A stretch of DNA of 21,305 nucleotides from JASHVB01 sp049522565 (GCA_049522565.1 JBEKNT010000065.1:1-21305); one strand, 5' to 3'. Numbered from the stretch's first letter, positions 5,691-13,512 are shown. The notes: a model not told the origin generated them from the letters alone. A program made the numbers and translations.

Positions 5691-8600
5691 ATGACGAACG
5701 CCGCGCCGCCGCTCGGCTACGGCTTCAGCTTTGCCGACCTCGCGGACCGGGACGGGCTGATCCGGCTCGACCGGGCGTTCCTCGGTCGGCTCGCCGCCGA
5801 GGATGCCGGCCTGCACGCCCGCCTGCTGACGGCGCGCGCCACGCCCGACGCGCTGGCGGCGAAGGACGAGAGCGAACTGGTCGTGGCGCTCGGCCCGCAT
5901 CTCGACAGCTTCGTCGCCACGCTGTTCGCCATCGAGGCGGAGACCCTGGCGCTGGCACGCGAGACCGCGGCGCTCGACCCGATCCACGCCTGCAAGCGGC
6001 TGTTCGTGCAGCGGCAGGCGGTGAAGAAGTATCCCGATCCGTCCGGCTTCGATGGCGCCGCCCTGCGCGAGGCGCTGGAAGCCCGGATGGGCGAGCCCCT
6101 GACGGAACCGGCGTTCGCCCGGCATGTTGCCGCCTGGGAGAAGGCAGCGGCGCAGAGTGCCGGCAGCATCCCTGCGGATGCAGCGTCAGGCCGAAGCGTC
6201 GCTGCGGATGCATCGGTCGCTGCCGGTCTCGATGCCGCGTTGCGCTACGCGTCCTGGGCAACGCTGACCGAAGCGGGGCGCGCCGCGCATCGCGGCGGCA
6301 CGTTGTTCGGCGTGCCGCACCGGCTCGACTACAATCATCTCGTGCCGGTCGAGACCATCGAACGCCACGGCGTCACCATGCTGCGCCTGCCGGAACATGA
6401 CTGGCGGCACCGCGACGGCTTCGCGCTGACGGATAACGGGATGAACCGCCAGCAGGCGCTGGACCAGGTCAACTACTGCATCTGGTGCCACACGCAGGGC
6501 AAGGATTCCTGTAAGACCGGCCTGAAGGATCGCAAAAGCGGAGAATTCCAGAAATCGCCGTTCGGGGTGACGCTCGCCGGCTGCCCGCTCGACGAGAAGA
6601 TCAGCGAGATGCACACGCTGCGCGCGCAGGGCAGCGTGCTGGGCGCGTTCGCCACCATCGCCATCGACAATCCGATGATGGCGGCGACCGGCCACCGCAT
6701 CTGCAACGATTGCATGAAGGCCTGCATCTACCAGAAGCAGGACCCGGTCGATATTCCACAGGCCGAGACGAGCATCCTGAAGGATGTGCTGTCGCTTCCG
6801 TGGGGCTTCGAAATCTACGCGCTGCTGACGCGCTGGAATCCGCTGGACCTGCGCCGCCCGCTGCCGCGGCCGGACAGCGGCCGGAAAGTGCTGATCGTCG
6901 GCCTCGGGCCGGCCGGCTTCACCCTGGCGCACCACCTGATGAACGACGGCCACGCGGTGGTGGCGATCGACGGGTTGCGCATCGAGCCGCTGGGCATCGA
7001 CCCGAATGCGCCGGTGCGCGACGCCGAGGTGCTGTTCGAGAATCTCGACGACCGGGTGATGGCTGGTTTCGGCGGCGTCGCCGAGTACGGCATCACCGTC
7101 CGCTGGAACAAGAACTACCTGAAGCTCGTGCGGCTGCTGCTGGAACGCCGCGCGCAGTTCGCGCATTTCGGCGGCGTGCGGTTCGGCGGCGGCGCAACGC
7201 TGTCGATGGACGACGCCTGGACGATGGGGTTCGACCACATCGCCCTGTGCCTCGGCGCCGGCAAGCCGACGGTGCTGGACATTCCCAACGGCCTGGCGCG
7301 CGGCGTGCGCGCGGCCTCGGATTTCCTGATGGCGCTGCAACTGACCGGTGCGGCGAAGTTTTCCTCGATTGCCAATCTCCAGGTTCGCCTGCCGGTGGTG
7401 GTGATCGGTGGCGGGCTGACGGCGATCGACACCGCCACCGAAAGCCTCGCGTACTACGTGCGCCAGGTCGAAAAATTTGCGCTGCGCTATCGCACGCTGG
7501 TCGCCGAACGTGGGGAAGCCGCGGTCCGGCAGCGTTGGAACCCGGAAGAAAAAACCATCGCGGACGAGTTCCTGGCGCACGCCGCCGCCATCCACGCCGA
7601 ACGGGACGCCGCCGCGCGCGAAGGCCGCGCCCTGCGCCTGGCGCAATTGCTCGATCAATGGGGCGGCGCCACCATCGCCTATCGCCGCCGCCTGATCGAC
7701 ACGCCGTCCTACACGCTGAACCACGAGGAAGTGGCCAAGGCGATGGAGGAAGCGGTGCGCTTCGCCGAGGGCCTGACGCCGCAAGCGGTGGACGTGGACG
7801 AACACGGCCACGCCGCCGCCATGCGCTTCACCCGCGCCGACGGCTCCGCAGTGACGTTGCCCGCACGCGCCGTGCTGGTCGCCGCCGGTACCCAGCCGAA
7901 CACCGTGCTGGCCCGCGAGGACGGCCGTTTCCTGCTCGACGGCAGGTATTTCCAGGCGGTGGACGAGACCGGCGCGCCGGTGTCACCGGTGCGCGGCTTG
8001 GCCAAGCCGGACATCACCCAGGTGCTGATGCACCGCGCCGACAACGGCCGCTTCGTCAGCTTCTTCGGCGACCTGCACCCGAGCTTCTTCGGCAACGTGG
8101 TGAAGGCGATGGGCGGGGCGAAACGCGGCTATCCCGTCGTGTCGCGTGCGCTGGCGGCGCAGCCGGGTTCGGCGGTCAGCGGCGCCGCCCTGATCGCGCG
8201 TTGCCGCGATGAACTGCGTGCGACGGTACACACGGTGCGGCGCCTGACACCCACCATCGTCGAGGTGGTGCTGCGCGCCCCGGCCGCCGCACGCGCCTTC
8301 CACCCCGGCCAGTTCTACCGATTGCAAAACTACGAAATGCACGCCGCGCGCATCGCCGAGCCAGGTCCGGATGGCGGCACCGTCGCTACCGTGCTGACCA
8401 TGGAAGGCCTGGCGATGACCGGCGCCTGGACCGATCCGGAACGCGGCCTGGTGTCGGTGATCGTGCTGGAGATGGGCGGCAGTTCCGACCTTTGCGCGCT
8501 GCTGAAGCCGGGCGAGCCGGTGGTGCTGATGGGCCCCACCGGCACACCGACCGAAATTCCTGCCGGCCAGACCGTGGCGCTGCTTGGCGGCGGACTGGGC

Positions 8601-9230
8601 AATGCGGTGCTGTTCTCGATCGGAGCGGCGCTGCGCGCGGCGGGATCGCGCGTGTTGTATTTCGCCGGCTACAAGGCGGTGCGGGACCGCTACAAGGTGG
8701 AAGACATCGAGCGCGCCGCCGACGTCATCGTCTGGTGCTGCGATGAGTATCCCGGCTTCCTGCCCAACCCGGACCGGCCGCAGGATCGCAGCGTCTCCGG
8801 CAACATCGTGCAGGGCATGGCGGCATACGGCTCGGGCCAGTTGGGCGCGCAGGCGATCCCGCTGCGCGACGTGGAACATATGATCGTCATCGGCTCCGAC
8901 CGGATGATGCAGGCGGTCGGCGTGGCACGGCACGGCGTGCTGGCACCGTATCTGCGGCAAGGGCACACGGCGATCGGCTCGATCAACTCGCCGATGCAAT
9001 GCATGATGAAGGAGGTCTGCGCGCAGTGCTTGCAGCCGCAGATCGATCCGGTGACAGGAGCGCGGACAGTGGTGTTCTCGTGCTTCAACCAGGACCAGGC
9101 GCTGGATCGCGTGGATTTCTCCGCCCTGCACGAGCGGCTGGGGCAGAACGGCACGCAGGAGAAGCTGACGGCGCAATGGATCGACCGTGCGCTGCGGCGG
9201 TTGCAGGCGCGCGGGGCGGCTGCGGAGTAG
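5622..9230 (+). CDS. giant Nfn-like fused iron-sulfur flavoprotein (GltD/NfnB-like plus PyrK/NfnA-like)
   Basis: A 1,202-residue cytosolic protein. Residues 1-23 are a five-residue repeat (LDAPR), and about 25-280 match nothing I recognise. Residues 286-368 hold C286-2-C289-7-C297, GC321PL and C361-2-C364-3-C368, a GltD-like double [4Fe-4S] region. A FAD Rossmann motif (GLGPAG, 427-432) and an NAD(P) motif (GGG, 596-598) follow, separated from AAGTQPN (754-760) by a helical insert (about 610-715). From about 862 a ferredoxin-reductase/PyrK-like part begins: PGQFYRLQ (895-902), LLGGGLGNAV (987-996) and C1127/C1133/C1136/C1154 for a [2Fe-2S] cluster. The module order resembles NfnB fused to NfnA, so NAD(P)H/ferredoxin electron transfer or bifurcation is inferred. 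A GGAG eight bases before TTG 5622 supports that start; ATG 5691 is the alternative. Confidence 0.85.
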   Translation: MDAPRLDAPRLDAPRLDAARLDAMTNAAPPLGYGFSFADLADRDGLIRLDRAFLGRLAAEDAGLHARLLTARATPDALAAKDESELVVALGPHLDSFVATLFAIEAETLALARETAALDPIHACKRLFVQRQAVKKYPDPSGFDGAALREALEARMGEPLTEPAFARHVAAWEKAAAQSAGSIPADAASGRSVAADASVAAGLDAALRYASWATLTEAGRAAHRGGTLFGVPHRLDYNHLVPVETIERHGVTMLRLPEHDWRHRDGFALTDNGMNRQQALDQVNYCIWCHTQGKDSCKTGLKDRKSGEFQKSPFGVTLAGCPLDEKISEMHTLRAQGSVLGAFATIAIDNPMMAATGHRICNDCMKACIYQKQDPVDIPQAETSILKDVLSLPWGFEIYALLTRWNPLDLRRPLPRPDSGRKVLIVGLGPAGFTLAHHLMNDGHAVVAIDGLRIEPLGIDPNAPVRDAEVLFENLDDRVMAGFGGVAEYGITVRWNKNYLKLVRLLLERRAQFAHFGGVRFGGGATLSMDDAWTMGFDHIALCLGAGKPTVLDIPNGLARGVRAASDFLMALQLTGAAKFSSIANLQVRLPVVVIGGGLTAIDTATESLAYYVRQVEKFALRYRTLVAERGEAAVRQRWNPEEKTIADEFLAHAAAIHAERDAAAREGRALRLAQLLDQWGGATIAYRRRLIDTPSYTLNHEEVAKAMEEAVRFAEGLTPQAVDVDEHGHAAAMRFTRADGSAVTLPARAVLVAAGTQPNTVLAREDGRFLLDGRYFQAVDETGAPVSPVRGLAKPDITQVLMHRADNGRFVSFFGDLHPSFFGNVVKAMGGAKRGYPVVSRALAAQPGSAVSGAALIARCRDELRATVHTVRRLTPTIVEVVLRAPAAARAFHPGQFYRLQNYEMHAARIAEPGPDGGTVATVLTMEGLAMTGAWTDPERGLVSVIVLEMGGSSDLCALLKPGEPVVLMGPTGTPTEIPAGQTVALLGGGLGNAVLFSIGAALRAAGSRVLYFAGYKAVRDRYKVEDIERAADVIVWCCDEYPGFLPNPDRPQDRSVSGNIVQGMAAYGSGQLGAQAIPLRDVEHMIVIGSDRMMQAVGVARHGVLAPYLRQGHTAIGSINSPMQCMMKEVCAQCLQPQIDPVTGARTVVFSCFNQDQALDRVDFSALHERLGQNGTQEKLTAQWIDRALRRLQARGAAAE

Positions 9231-9275
9231 GATCGGCCGCCCGAAAGATGACACACGGAGGGCGCCGACATTGTC

Positions 9276-9322
9276 ATGCCGACCACCGGATCAAGCGCCC
9301 GGCGGCAGGCTCCGGTCGGCAT
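9276..9322. terminator. inverted repeat downstream of flavoprotein gene
   Basis: ATGCCGACC (9276-9284) and GGTCGGCAT (9314-9322) are perfect 9-base arms around a GC-rich loop, 45 bases past the flavoprotein stop. No T-run follows, so it is only a candidate for transcript ending or stability. Confidence 0.35.
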
Positions 9323-9351
9323 CGGTAACTTTGCTTGCCGCGCTCAGCAAA

Positions 9352-9392
9352 GTCGTGGATGGCGGGTGCTTGACCCGGGGGCCTACCATGAC
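9352..9392. repeat. degenerate palindromic intergenic element
   Basis: An imperfect palindrome: outer arms GTCGTGG/CCATGAC, with GGGT/ACCC around a GCTTG centre. It resembles the widespread alphaproteobacterial intergenic hairpin family with a GGCTTGACCC-like core. Family membership is from memory and approximate. Confidence 0.4.
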
Positions 9393-9565
9393 GGTGTGGG
9401 CAACACGCTCCTCTCACCTTGGGCTTATCCTGACGCCTATGGGGTCGAGCGCGGCCATGACGGTTGGGGCAGTCTGTGCAGCCGTTCAGCCAATGCCAAC
9501 CGAACGCCGGCCCCGGCTCGGCAGGCGATATTGTAACCGACCGATACCCGACGACATTCCAGGCT

Positions 9566-9592
9566 TGACGCACCTCCCGCGGTGCGGCGTCA
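9566..9592. other. hairpin upstream of membrane protein gene
   Basis: TGACGC (9566-9571) pairs with GCGTCA (9587-9592), and an inner GCACC/GGTGC extends the stem in an alternative register. It is the third hairpin in 9231-9682, a stretch of about 450 bases with no convincing gene. Short open frames there lack start signals and family resemblance. Confidence 0.35.
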
Positions 9593-9682
9593 TTACGGCA
9601 GCGGGCCGTCGGAGTCCCGGCCTGCAGCCCAAACGCCGGAGGCATAAGTGAGGGTGCGCGGGTTGCCGAGAGCCGCCAGTCC

Positions 9683-10300
9683 ATGACCTGGGATGCCTGG
9701 ACATTCGTTGTCCTGGGCTTGGCCGTGCTGTCCGTTCTGCGTCCCGCCTGGGCCACCATGGTACAGCGACGCGTACGCCCGTCGGGGTGGCGCAAGCAAA
9801 GTCTCGAGCGCGCCGGCGGCGGCGCGGCGATGCTGACCGTTGCCGCTTATCTGATGATCGAGGCCCGGCAAGTGATCGGTCGCGGCTACTGGGACATGGT
9901 GGTGCTCGCCGTGGACGCGCCCTTCATGCGTTCGCTCCCCTCGGTCTGGGTTCCCGCGCTGTGCTGGGTGCTGCTGGTGGTCCTCGGACTCTGGTTCCTG
10001 TTCCGTGGTGCGGGGGGATCGCGTGGCCCGCGCGACTCGATGGCTGCCGTTTGGGCGATGAACGAGGTAGCGATCTTCGGCGTCCTGCTGTGGTGGGGCG
10101 TCTATGTGCCCGACACCTGGAAGCAGGGCTCGATGATCAACTTCGGCCTCGAGGGGATCTATCTCGGTTTCCTGGTCGGCGGCGTCATGCGCTTCCTGCT
10201 GGTCATGCGCGGCCCGGACCGCGGTAGCGCGGCCCGGCAGCATGCGCAGAGCTTGCAGCCGAAGGCGAAGCATTGGCTCGGCCGCTTTCGACGCTATTAG
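9683..10300 (+). CDS. uncharacterised integral membrane protein
   Basis: A 205-residue protein with five likely membrane helices (about 5-25, 48-62, 88-108, 126-144, 151-173), a basic loop after the first helix (QRRVRPSGWRK) and a very basic C-terminal tail (about 183-205). Codon bias is like its neighbours, supporting real coding. No family is recognised. A GAGAG about ten bases before the ATG serves as a weak Shine-Dalgarno. It stands alone between a repeat-rich intergenic stretch and a convergent methyltransferase. Its TAG stop is the first three bases of a 20-base tandem repeat. Confidence 0.7.
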   Translation: MTWDAWTFVVLGLAVLSVLRPAWATMVQRRVRPSGWRKQSLERAGGGAAMLTVAAYLMIEARQVIGRGYWDMVVLAVDAPFMRSLPSVWVPALCWVLLVVLGLWFLFRGAGGSRGPRDSMAAVWAMNEVAIFGVLLWWGVYVPDTWKQGSMINFGLEGIYLGFLVGGVMRFLLVMRGPDRGSAARQHAQSLQPKAKHWLGRFRRY

Positions 10301-10337
10301 CCGCATCGTCAGCGAGCTAGCCGCATCGTCAACGAGA
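10298..10337 (+). repeat. 20-bp tandem duplication over a stop codon
   Basis: Two adjacent 20-base copies (10298-10317 and 10318-10337) match at 18 of 20 positions. The TAG that opens the first copy is the stop codon of the membrane protein gene, and the second copy carries the same TAG. The remaining bases to 10445 hold no gene. Confidence 0.8.
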
Positions 10338-10445
10338 CTGGAAACGGGACGCTTCAGCGCGCTTCGCGGCACGCGACGCACACCGGCATGCAGCGCCCGG
10401 CCGGCCTTGCCGGCATGGATCAGCACCCGCCGGGCGCGCCGGCGC

Positions 10446-11219
10446 TTACCCCATCGGTTTCACCGCTTCGAATAGCGCAACGTCGATGCAGAAGCTGCCA
10501 TCGGCCTCGATCGCGAAATGCCGGGTGACGCTGTCCGACGCCAGGGCCTGGAGCGACCGGATGGCATCGGCCCGGACCGGGGGCGTGCGCATGCGCTCGA
10601 TCCACACGGCGAAGTCCAGGCGAATGCGGAACGGGCGGACGACGCCGGGCAGCAGACCGGCGCGGACCATCGCGTCGTCCCATTCCGACCGAGAGCGACT
10701 GCGGACGTGGGACGGATCGCGCAGCAGTTCGACGGCCTGCAACCAGGTATCCAGCAGGGCCGACCCGACCGAGACGCTATCGACAATCCCGACCATGCCG
10801 CCCGGCCGGAGCACGCGTGCCGCCTCGCGCAGCCCGGCGTCGAAATCGCGCCAGTGATGCGCGCTGTAGCGGCTCAGGACGCCGTCGAACGCCCCGTCGG
10901 CAAACGGCAGACGTTCGGCAACCCCCTGTTTCGTCAGCAAATTGTCGAAGCCGCGCGCGGCGGCGGCGCGCCCGACCACGTCCAGCATTTCCGCCGACAG
11001 GTCGCAGGCGACGACCGAACGCACGTGGGGAGAAACCGCGAAACTCACGTGACCCGCACCGCAGCCCAGGTCGAGCACATGCGCCTCCGGCTGGCCGTGT
11101 ACCAATGCGGCGAGTGCTTCCAGGTCGGCGCCCTGCGCATGCACGGCACTGGTGAGGTAGGCGCCGGCGCGCGATCCGAACTGGTCACCGACCAGGGCCT
11201 CGTGCGGTTTGCGCTGCAT
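10446..11219 (-). CDS. class I SAM-dependent methyltransferase
   Basis: A 257-residue protein with a Methyltransf_11/UbiE-like Rossmann core. Motif I is VLDLGCGAG (48-56), the acidic residue after strand 2 is in VVACDLSAEML (D73), motif II is in LPFADGAFDGVLSRYSAHHW, and the motif III region is LREAARVLRPGGMVGIVD. The N-terminal segment FGSRAGAYLTSAVHAQGAD is typical of small-molecule methyltransferases that need a free substrate pocket. The substrate is unknown. GGAG lies seven bases before the ATG. It is divergent from an XRE/MmyB-type regulator with two dyads between them, so the regulator probably controls it. Confidence 0.9.
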   Translation of the reverse strand: MQRKPHEALVGDQFGSRAGAYLTSAVHAQGADLEALAALVHGQPEAHVLDLGCGAGHVSFAVSPHVRSVVACDLSAEMLDVVGRAAAARGFDNLLTKQGVAERLPFADGAFDGVLSRYSAHHWRDFDAGLREAARVLRPGGMVGIVDSVSVGSALLDTWLQAVELLRDPSHVRSRSRSEWDDAMVRAGLLPGVVRPFRIRLDFAVWIERMRTPPVRADAIRSLQALASDSVTRHFAIEADGSFCIDVALFEAVKPMG

Positions 11220-11240
11220 AGGGTGTCTCCGTTCCGGTTG

Positions 11241-11263
11241 CCGACGGCTCCTCGGGCCGTCGG
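11241..11263 (-). other. hairpin in methyltransferase 5' leader
   Basis: CCGACGGC (11241-11248) and GCCGTCGG (11256-11263) form a perfect 8-base stem with a 7-base loop, about ten bases before the methyltransferase Shine-Dalgarno. It could modulate translation or end transcripts from the other side. Role not established. Confidence 0.4.
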
Positions 11264-11272
11264 AAAACTTTC

Positions 11273-11286
11273 TATCCGCTCGGATA
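11273..11286. promoter_or_regulatory. dyad TATCCG-CT-CGGATA
   Basis: A perfect 6-2-6 inverted repeat lying where the methyltransferase promoter is expected (minus-strand TTAAAC, 16 bases, GATAGA). It is a candidate operator for the divergent XRE regulator, with the same 6-2-6 geometry as the second dyad at 11308-11321. Confidence 0.5.
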
Positions 11287-11307
11287 ACACCGGTTTAAGA
11301 GGCCCAG

Positions 11308-11321
11308 TTATACTGGTATAA
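11308..11321. promoter_or_regulatory. dyad TTATAC-TG-GTATAA over regulator promoter
   Basis: A perfect 6-2-6 inverted repeat that overlaps both TATACT (11309-11314) and TATAAG (11317-11322), possible -10 boxes of the regulator gene starting at 11330. Binding here would block the regulator's own transcription, so autorepression is inferred. Confidence 0.55.
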
Positions 11322-11329
11322 GTTCCACC

Positions 11330-12190
11330 ATGATCGAAACGCAATCTCCGGCGCAGCGGCGCGAACTGGGCGATTTCGTTCGCGCCCAGCGGGAGCGGCT
11401 CGACCCCGCGGCGATCGCCCTGGGGGCACGCACGCGGCGGCGGACGCCGGGGCTGCGACGGGAGGAGGTCGCGCAGCTCTGCGGCCTGAGCACGACCTGG
11501 TACACCTGGATCGAGCAGGGGCGCGATGTCTCGGTATCGCCGATGGCGCTGGCCCGCATGGCGGCGACGCTGCGGATGGGCCGGGCCGAGCGTGCCTACA
11601 TGTTCGAACTGGCCGGCAAGCGCGATCCGGAGCAGGGCGGCACCGCGGCCGATGATGTTCCTTCCGCCGTGCTGGCCTGCGTCGAGGCGATCCGTGCACC
11701 GGCCTATGTGCTGGACCGCAGTTGGACCGCGCGATGCTGGAACGCGAGCGCCGAACACTTGTTCGCCGGCTGGCTCGACCAGCCGGGCGAGCGGAACCTG
11801 CTGCGCTTCGTGTTTCTCGAGCCGGCCGCGCGTTCGCTGATCCGCGACTGGGACATGCGCGCCCGTCGGGTCGTGGCGGAGTTTCGTGCGAGCTGCAGCG
11901 CGCGCGTAACCGATCCGGCGTTGCGCAGCCTGATCGAGAGCCTGCGCCGCCAAAGCCCGGATTTCGCACAATTCTGGAACCTGTACGGTGTCCTGGAGCG
12001 GGAAGGCGGCGAGCGGACATTCCATCACCCGCTTGATGGCCTGCTGCGATTTTCGCAGGTGACGTTCGACCTGGCGGGGCGGCCGGACCTGAAATTGACG
12101 GTGCTGGTGTCAGGCGTTGCCGACGTTACGTCGGTCATCCCGGCGCCGCGCGAGAGCCCTGCGAAAACCGGCGCTCCACCTCGGATCTAG
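11330..12190 (+). CDS. XRE-family regulator with MmyB-like ligand-binding domain
   Basis: A 286-residue protein. Residues 12-66 form the helix-turn-helix, with family hallmarks LGDFVRAQRERLDP, RRRTPGLRREEVAQLCGLS and a TWIEQGR recognition-helix end. Residues about 110-270 match the MmyB-like PAS-type ligand domain (DRSWTARCWNASAEHLFAGWL, NLLRFVFLEP, HHPLDGLLRFSQVTFDLAGRPDLKLTVL). The family regulates adjacent, usually divergent, oxidoreductase or methyltransferase genes, probably in response to a hydrophobic ligand. The ATG has no Shine-Dalgarno, and the nearest -10-like box ends seven bases upstream, hinting at a leaderless transcript. Family is confident; ligand unknown. Confidence 0.92.
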   Translation: MIETQSPAQRRELGDFVRAQRERLDPAAIALGARTRRRTPGLRREEVAQLCGLSTTWYTWIEQGRDVSVSPMALARMAATLRMGRAERAYMFELAGKRDPEQGGTAADDVPSAVLACVEAIRAPAYVLDRSWTARCWNASAEHLFAGWLDQPGERNLLRFVFLEPAARSLIRDWDMRARRVVAEFRASCSARVTDPALRSLIESLRRQSPDFAQFWNLYGVLEREGGERTFHHPLDGLLRFSQVTFDLAGRPDLKLTVLVSGVADVTSVIPAPRESPAKTGAPPRI

Positions 12191-12288
12191 TCCCGTGGAG
12201 GTCGTCCGGGTCGCCGCTCCCGCAGAAACCCGCATATGGAAGGAACAGGGGGCGAGGCCTGGTCGGGCCCCGCCTTGCTCCCGATGAA

Positions 12289-12936
12289 CTATTTCTGCCC
12301 CGGCGTACCCGCCGCAGGTGCGGGCGCGCCACTGCTCGGCGCCGGTGTACCGGCGCCCTGCGCCGGCGTGCTGCCGCCTTGCATGGGCATACTACCACCC
12401 TTCATCGGCATCGTGCCGCCCTGCGCCGGCGTGTTGCCGCCTTGCATGGGCATGCTGCCACCCTTCATCGGCATGCTGCCACCCTTCATGGGCATTGCAT
12501 GGGCGGCCACCTTCTGCGGCATCACCTGGCCGCGGATCTCGCCGCCGGGATTCGCCGCGGTGTGCACATTCACGTACCACTTGCCGGCTTCCAGGTCCTT
12601 GATCTGGGGGTCGGTCAAGGTGGCACTGCCGAACGCCGGGCTGGTCGGATTCTTGCCGTCGATCGGCACCACCACACCGGCGTTCTTGCCAGGTGCCGCC
12701 GGGCCATGGAAATGCGCCGCCGTCGCCGGGCCGCTCAGCTTGTCGAACGTTACCCGGTAGCTGAACGACTTGCTGGCGGTGTCCAGCGTCGCCATGGCTT
12801 TGCCGGTGCCGTCGGACGTGGTGGCGGGCACCTCCGACGATCCTTTCAGCGTGGCCTCGAAATACAGCGTGGCGGCTGGAGCGGCCGAGACGACGCCGAG
12901 AGTGAGGGCACACCCCAACAGGGCGGAACGCAGCAT
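12289..12936 (-). CDS. secreted CHRD-domain protein with Met-rich repeat tail
   Basis: A 215-residue protein. Residues 1-22 are a Sec signal peptide (likely cleavage after APAA). A CHRD domain covers about 24-140, with hallmark segments SGPATAAHFHGPA, ATLTDPQIKDLEAGKWYVNVHT and NPGGEIRGQV. Residues 148-211 are heptad-type repeats of the pattern MPMKGGS/TPAQGGT that end in a Pro/Ala-rich stretch. CHRD domains are found in secreted proteins of mostly unknown function. The five MPM motifs could bind Cu(I), but that is inference. GGGAG lies seven bases before the ATG. It is a paralogue of the next CHRD gene upstream, which lacks the tail. Confidence 0.88.
   Translation of the reverse strand: MLRSALLGCALTLGVVSAAPAATLYFEATLKGSSEVPATTSDGTGKAMATLDTASKSFSYRVTFDKLSGPATAAHFHGPAAPGKNAGVVVPIDGKNPTSPAFGSATLTDPQIKDLEAGKWYVNVHTAANPGGEIRGQVMPQKVAAHAMPMKGGSMPMKGGSMPMQGGNTPAQGGTMPMKGGSMPMQGGSTPAQGAGTPAPSSGAPAPAAGTPGQK
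12304..12495 (-). repeat. 21-bp coding repeats in CHRD tail
   Basis: About nine degenerate 21-base units encode seven-residue repeats (MPM[KQ]GGS, TPAQGG, then APA-rich variants). Early units are nearly identical, later ones decayed, which suggests repeated slippage or unequal crossing-over. Confidence 0.85.
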
Positions 12937-13008
12937 GTTTTATCTCCCATTTCGTAGCGAAAGCACCCGGACCAGGCGCGTCTTGCACGGGAAAACGCGC
13001 CGTCCGTC

Positions 13009-13036
13009 ACGCTAGTCCAATGAGAGCGTCACGCAA
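13009..13036 (-). promoter_or_regulatory. candidate promoter of first CHRD gene
   Basis: On the minus strand TTGCGT (13031-13036) and TAGCGT (13009-13014) are 16 bases apart, giving a leader of about 65 bases to the ATG at 12936. It suggests the two CHRD genes are separately transcribed, though read-through is possible. Confidence 0.3.
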
Positions 13037-13083
13037 CGGTGATTTACATGACGATTTGGCAAGCTGGCCCGCCCGGCAGGCCG

Positions 13084-13512
13084 CTACTTCACCGCCGCTA
13101 CCTGGCCGCGGATCTCGCCGCCCGGGTTGGCTGCGGTGTGCACGTTCACGTACCACTTGCCGGCTTCCAAATCCTGGATCTGCGCGTCGGTCAGCGTCGC
13201 CGTGCCATGCACCGGGCTGGTCGGGCCCTTACCGCCGATCGCCACCGCCACGCCGGCGTTCGCGCCTGCCACGGCCGGGCCGTGGAAATGCGCCGCCGTC
13301 GCCGGCCCGCTGAGGTTCTCGAACGTAACGGTGTACGTCAGCACCTTGCTGGTCGTGTCGAGCGTGGCCAACGCCTCGCCGGTGCCGGCACTCTTGTTCG
13401 GCGGTACTTCGGACGCGCCGTTCATTGTGGCGTGGAACTGGAGCGTGGCGGCCGAGGCCGCGGTGACGAAGCCGGCGGCGAAAACCGCGGCGAGCAGGGT
13501 AGAACGCAGCAT
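13084..13512 (-). CDS. secreted CHRD-domain protein (paralogue without tail)
   Basis: A 142-residue protein with a signal peptide (1-21, ending TAASA) and one CHRD domain running to the C-terminus. It shares most residues of the domain with the neighbouring 12289-12936 gene, including SGPATAAHFHGPA, DLEAGKWYVNVHTAANPGGEIRGQV and the signal-peptide start MLRS. DNA identity is also high over the shared C-terminal part, so the pair arose by tandem duplication. A strong GGGAGG lies five bases before the ATG. Probably periplasmic or extracellular; function unknown. Confidence 0.88.
   Translation of the reverse strand: MLRSTLLAAVFAAGFVTAASAATLQFHATMNGASEVPPNKSAGTGEALATLDTTSKVLTYTVTFENLSGPATAAHFHGPAVAGANAGVAVAIGGKGPTSPVHGTATLTDAQIQDLEAGKWYVNVHTAANPGGEIRGQVAAVK

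Noticed and set aside
6186..8212. Long open frames on both strands (over 500 codons) inside the giant flavoprotein gene
   Set aside because: They are shadow frames of a GC-rich coding region. Their translations are Arg/Pro/His-rich without domains, while the plus-strand frame carries clear motifs.
7983..9254. 423-codon minus-strand frame at the end of the giant gene
   Set aside because: His/Arg/Gln-rich antisense shadow with no domain or ribosome-binding site.
9276..9536. Small plus-strand frame in the intergenic gap
   Set aside because: No Shine-Dalgarno, no recognisable domain, and it is made of palindromic repeat sequence.
12304..12495. Possible CRISPR array from regular 21-bp repeats
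   Set aside because: The repeats are contiguous without spacers and are coding, in frame with the CHRD protein.
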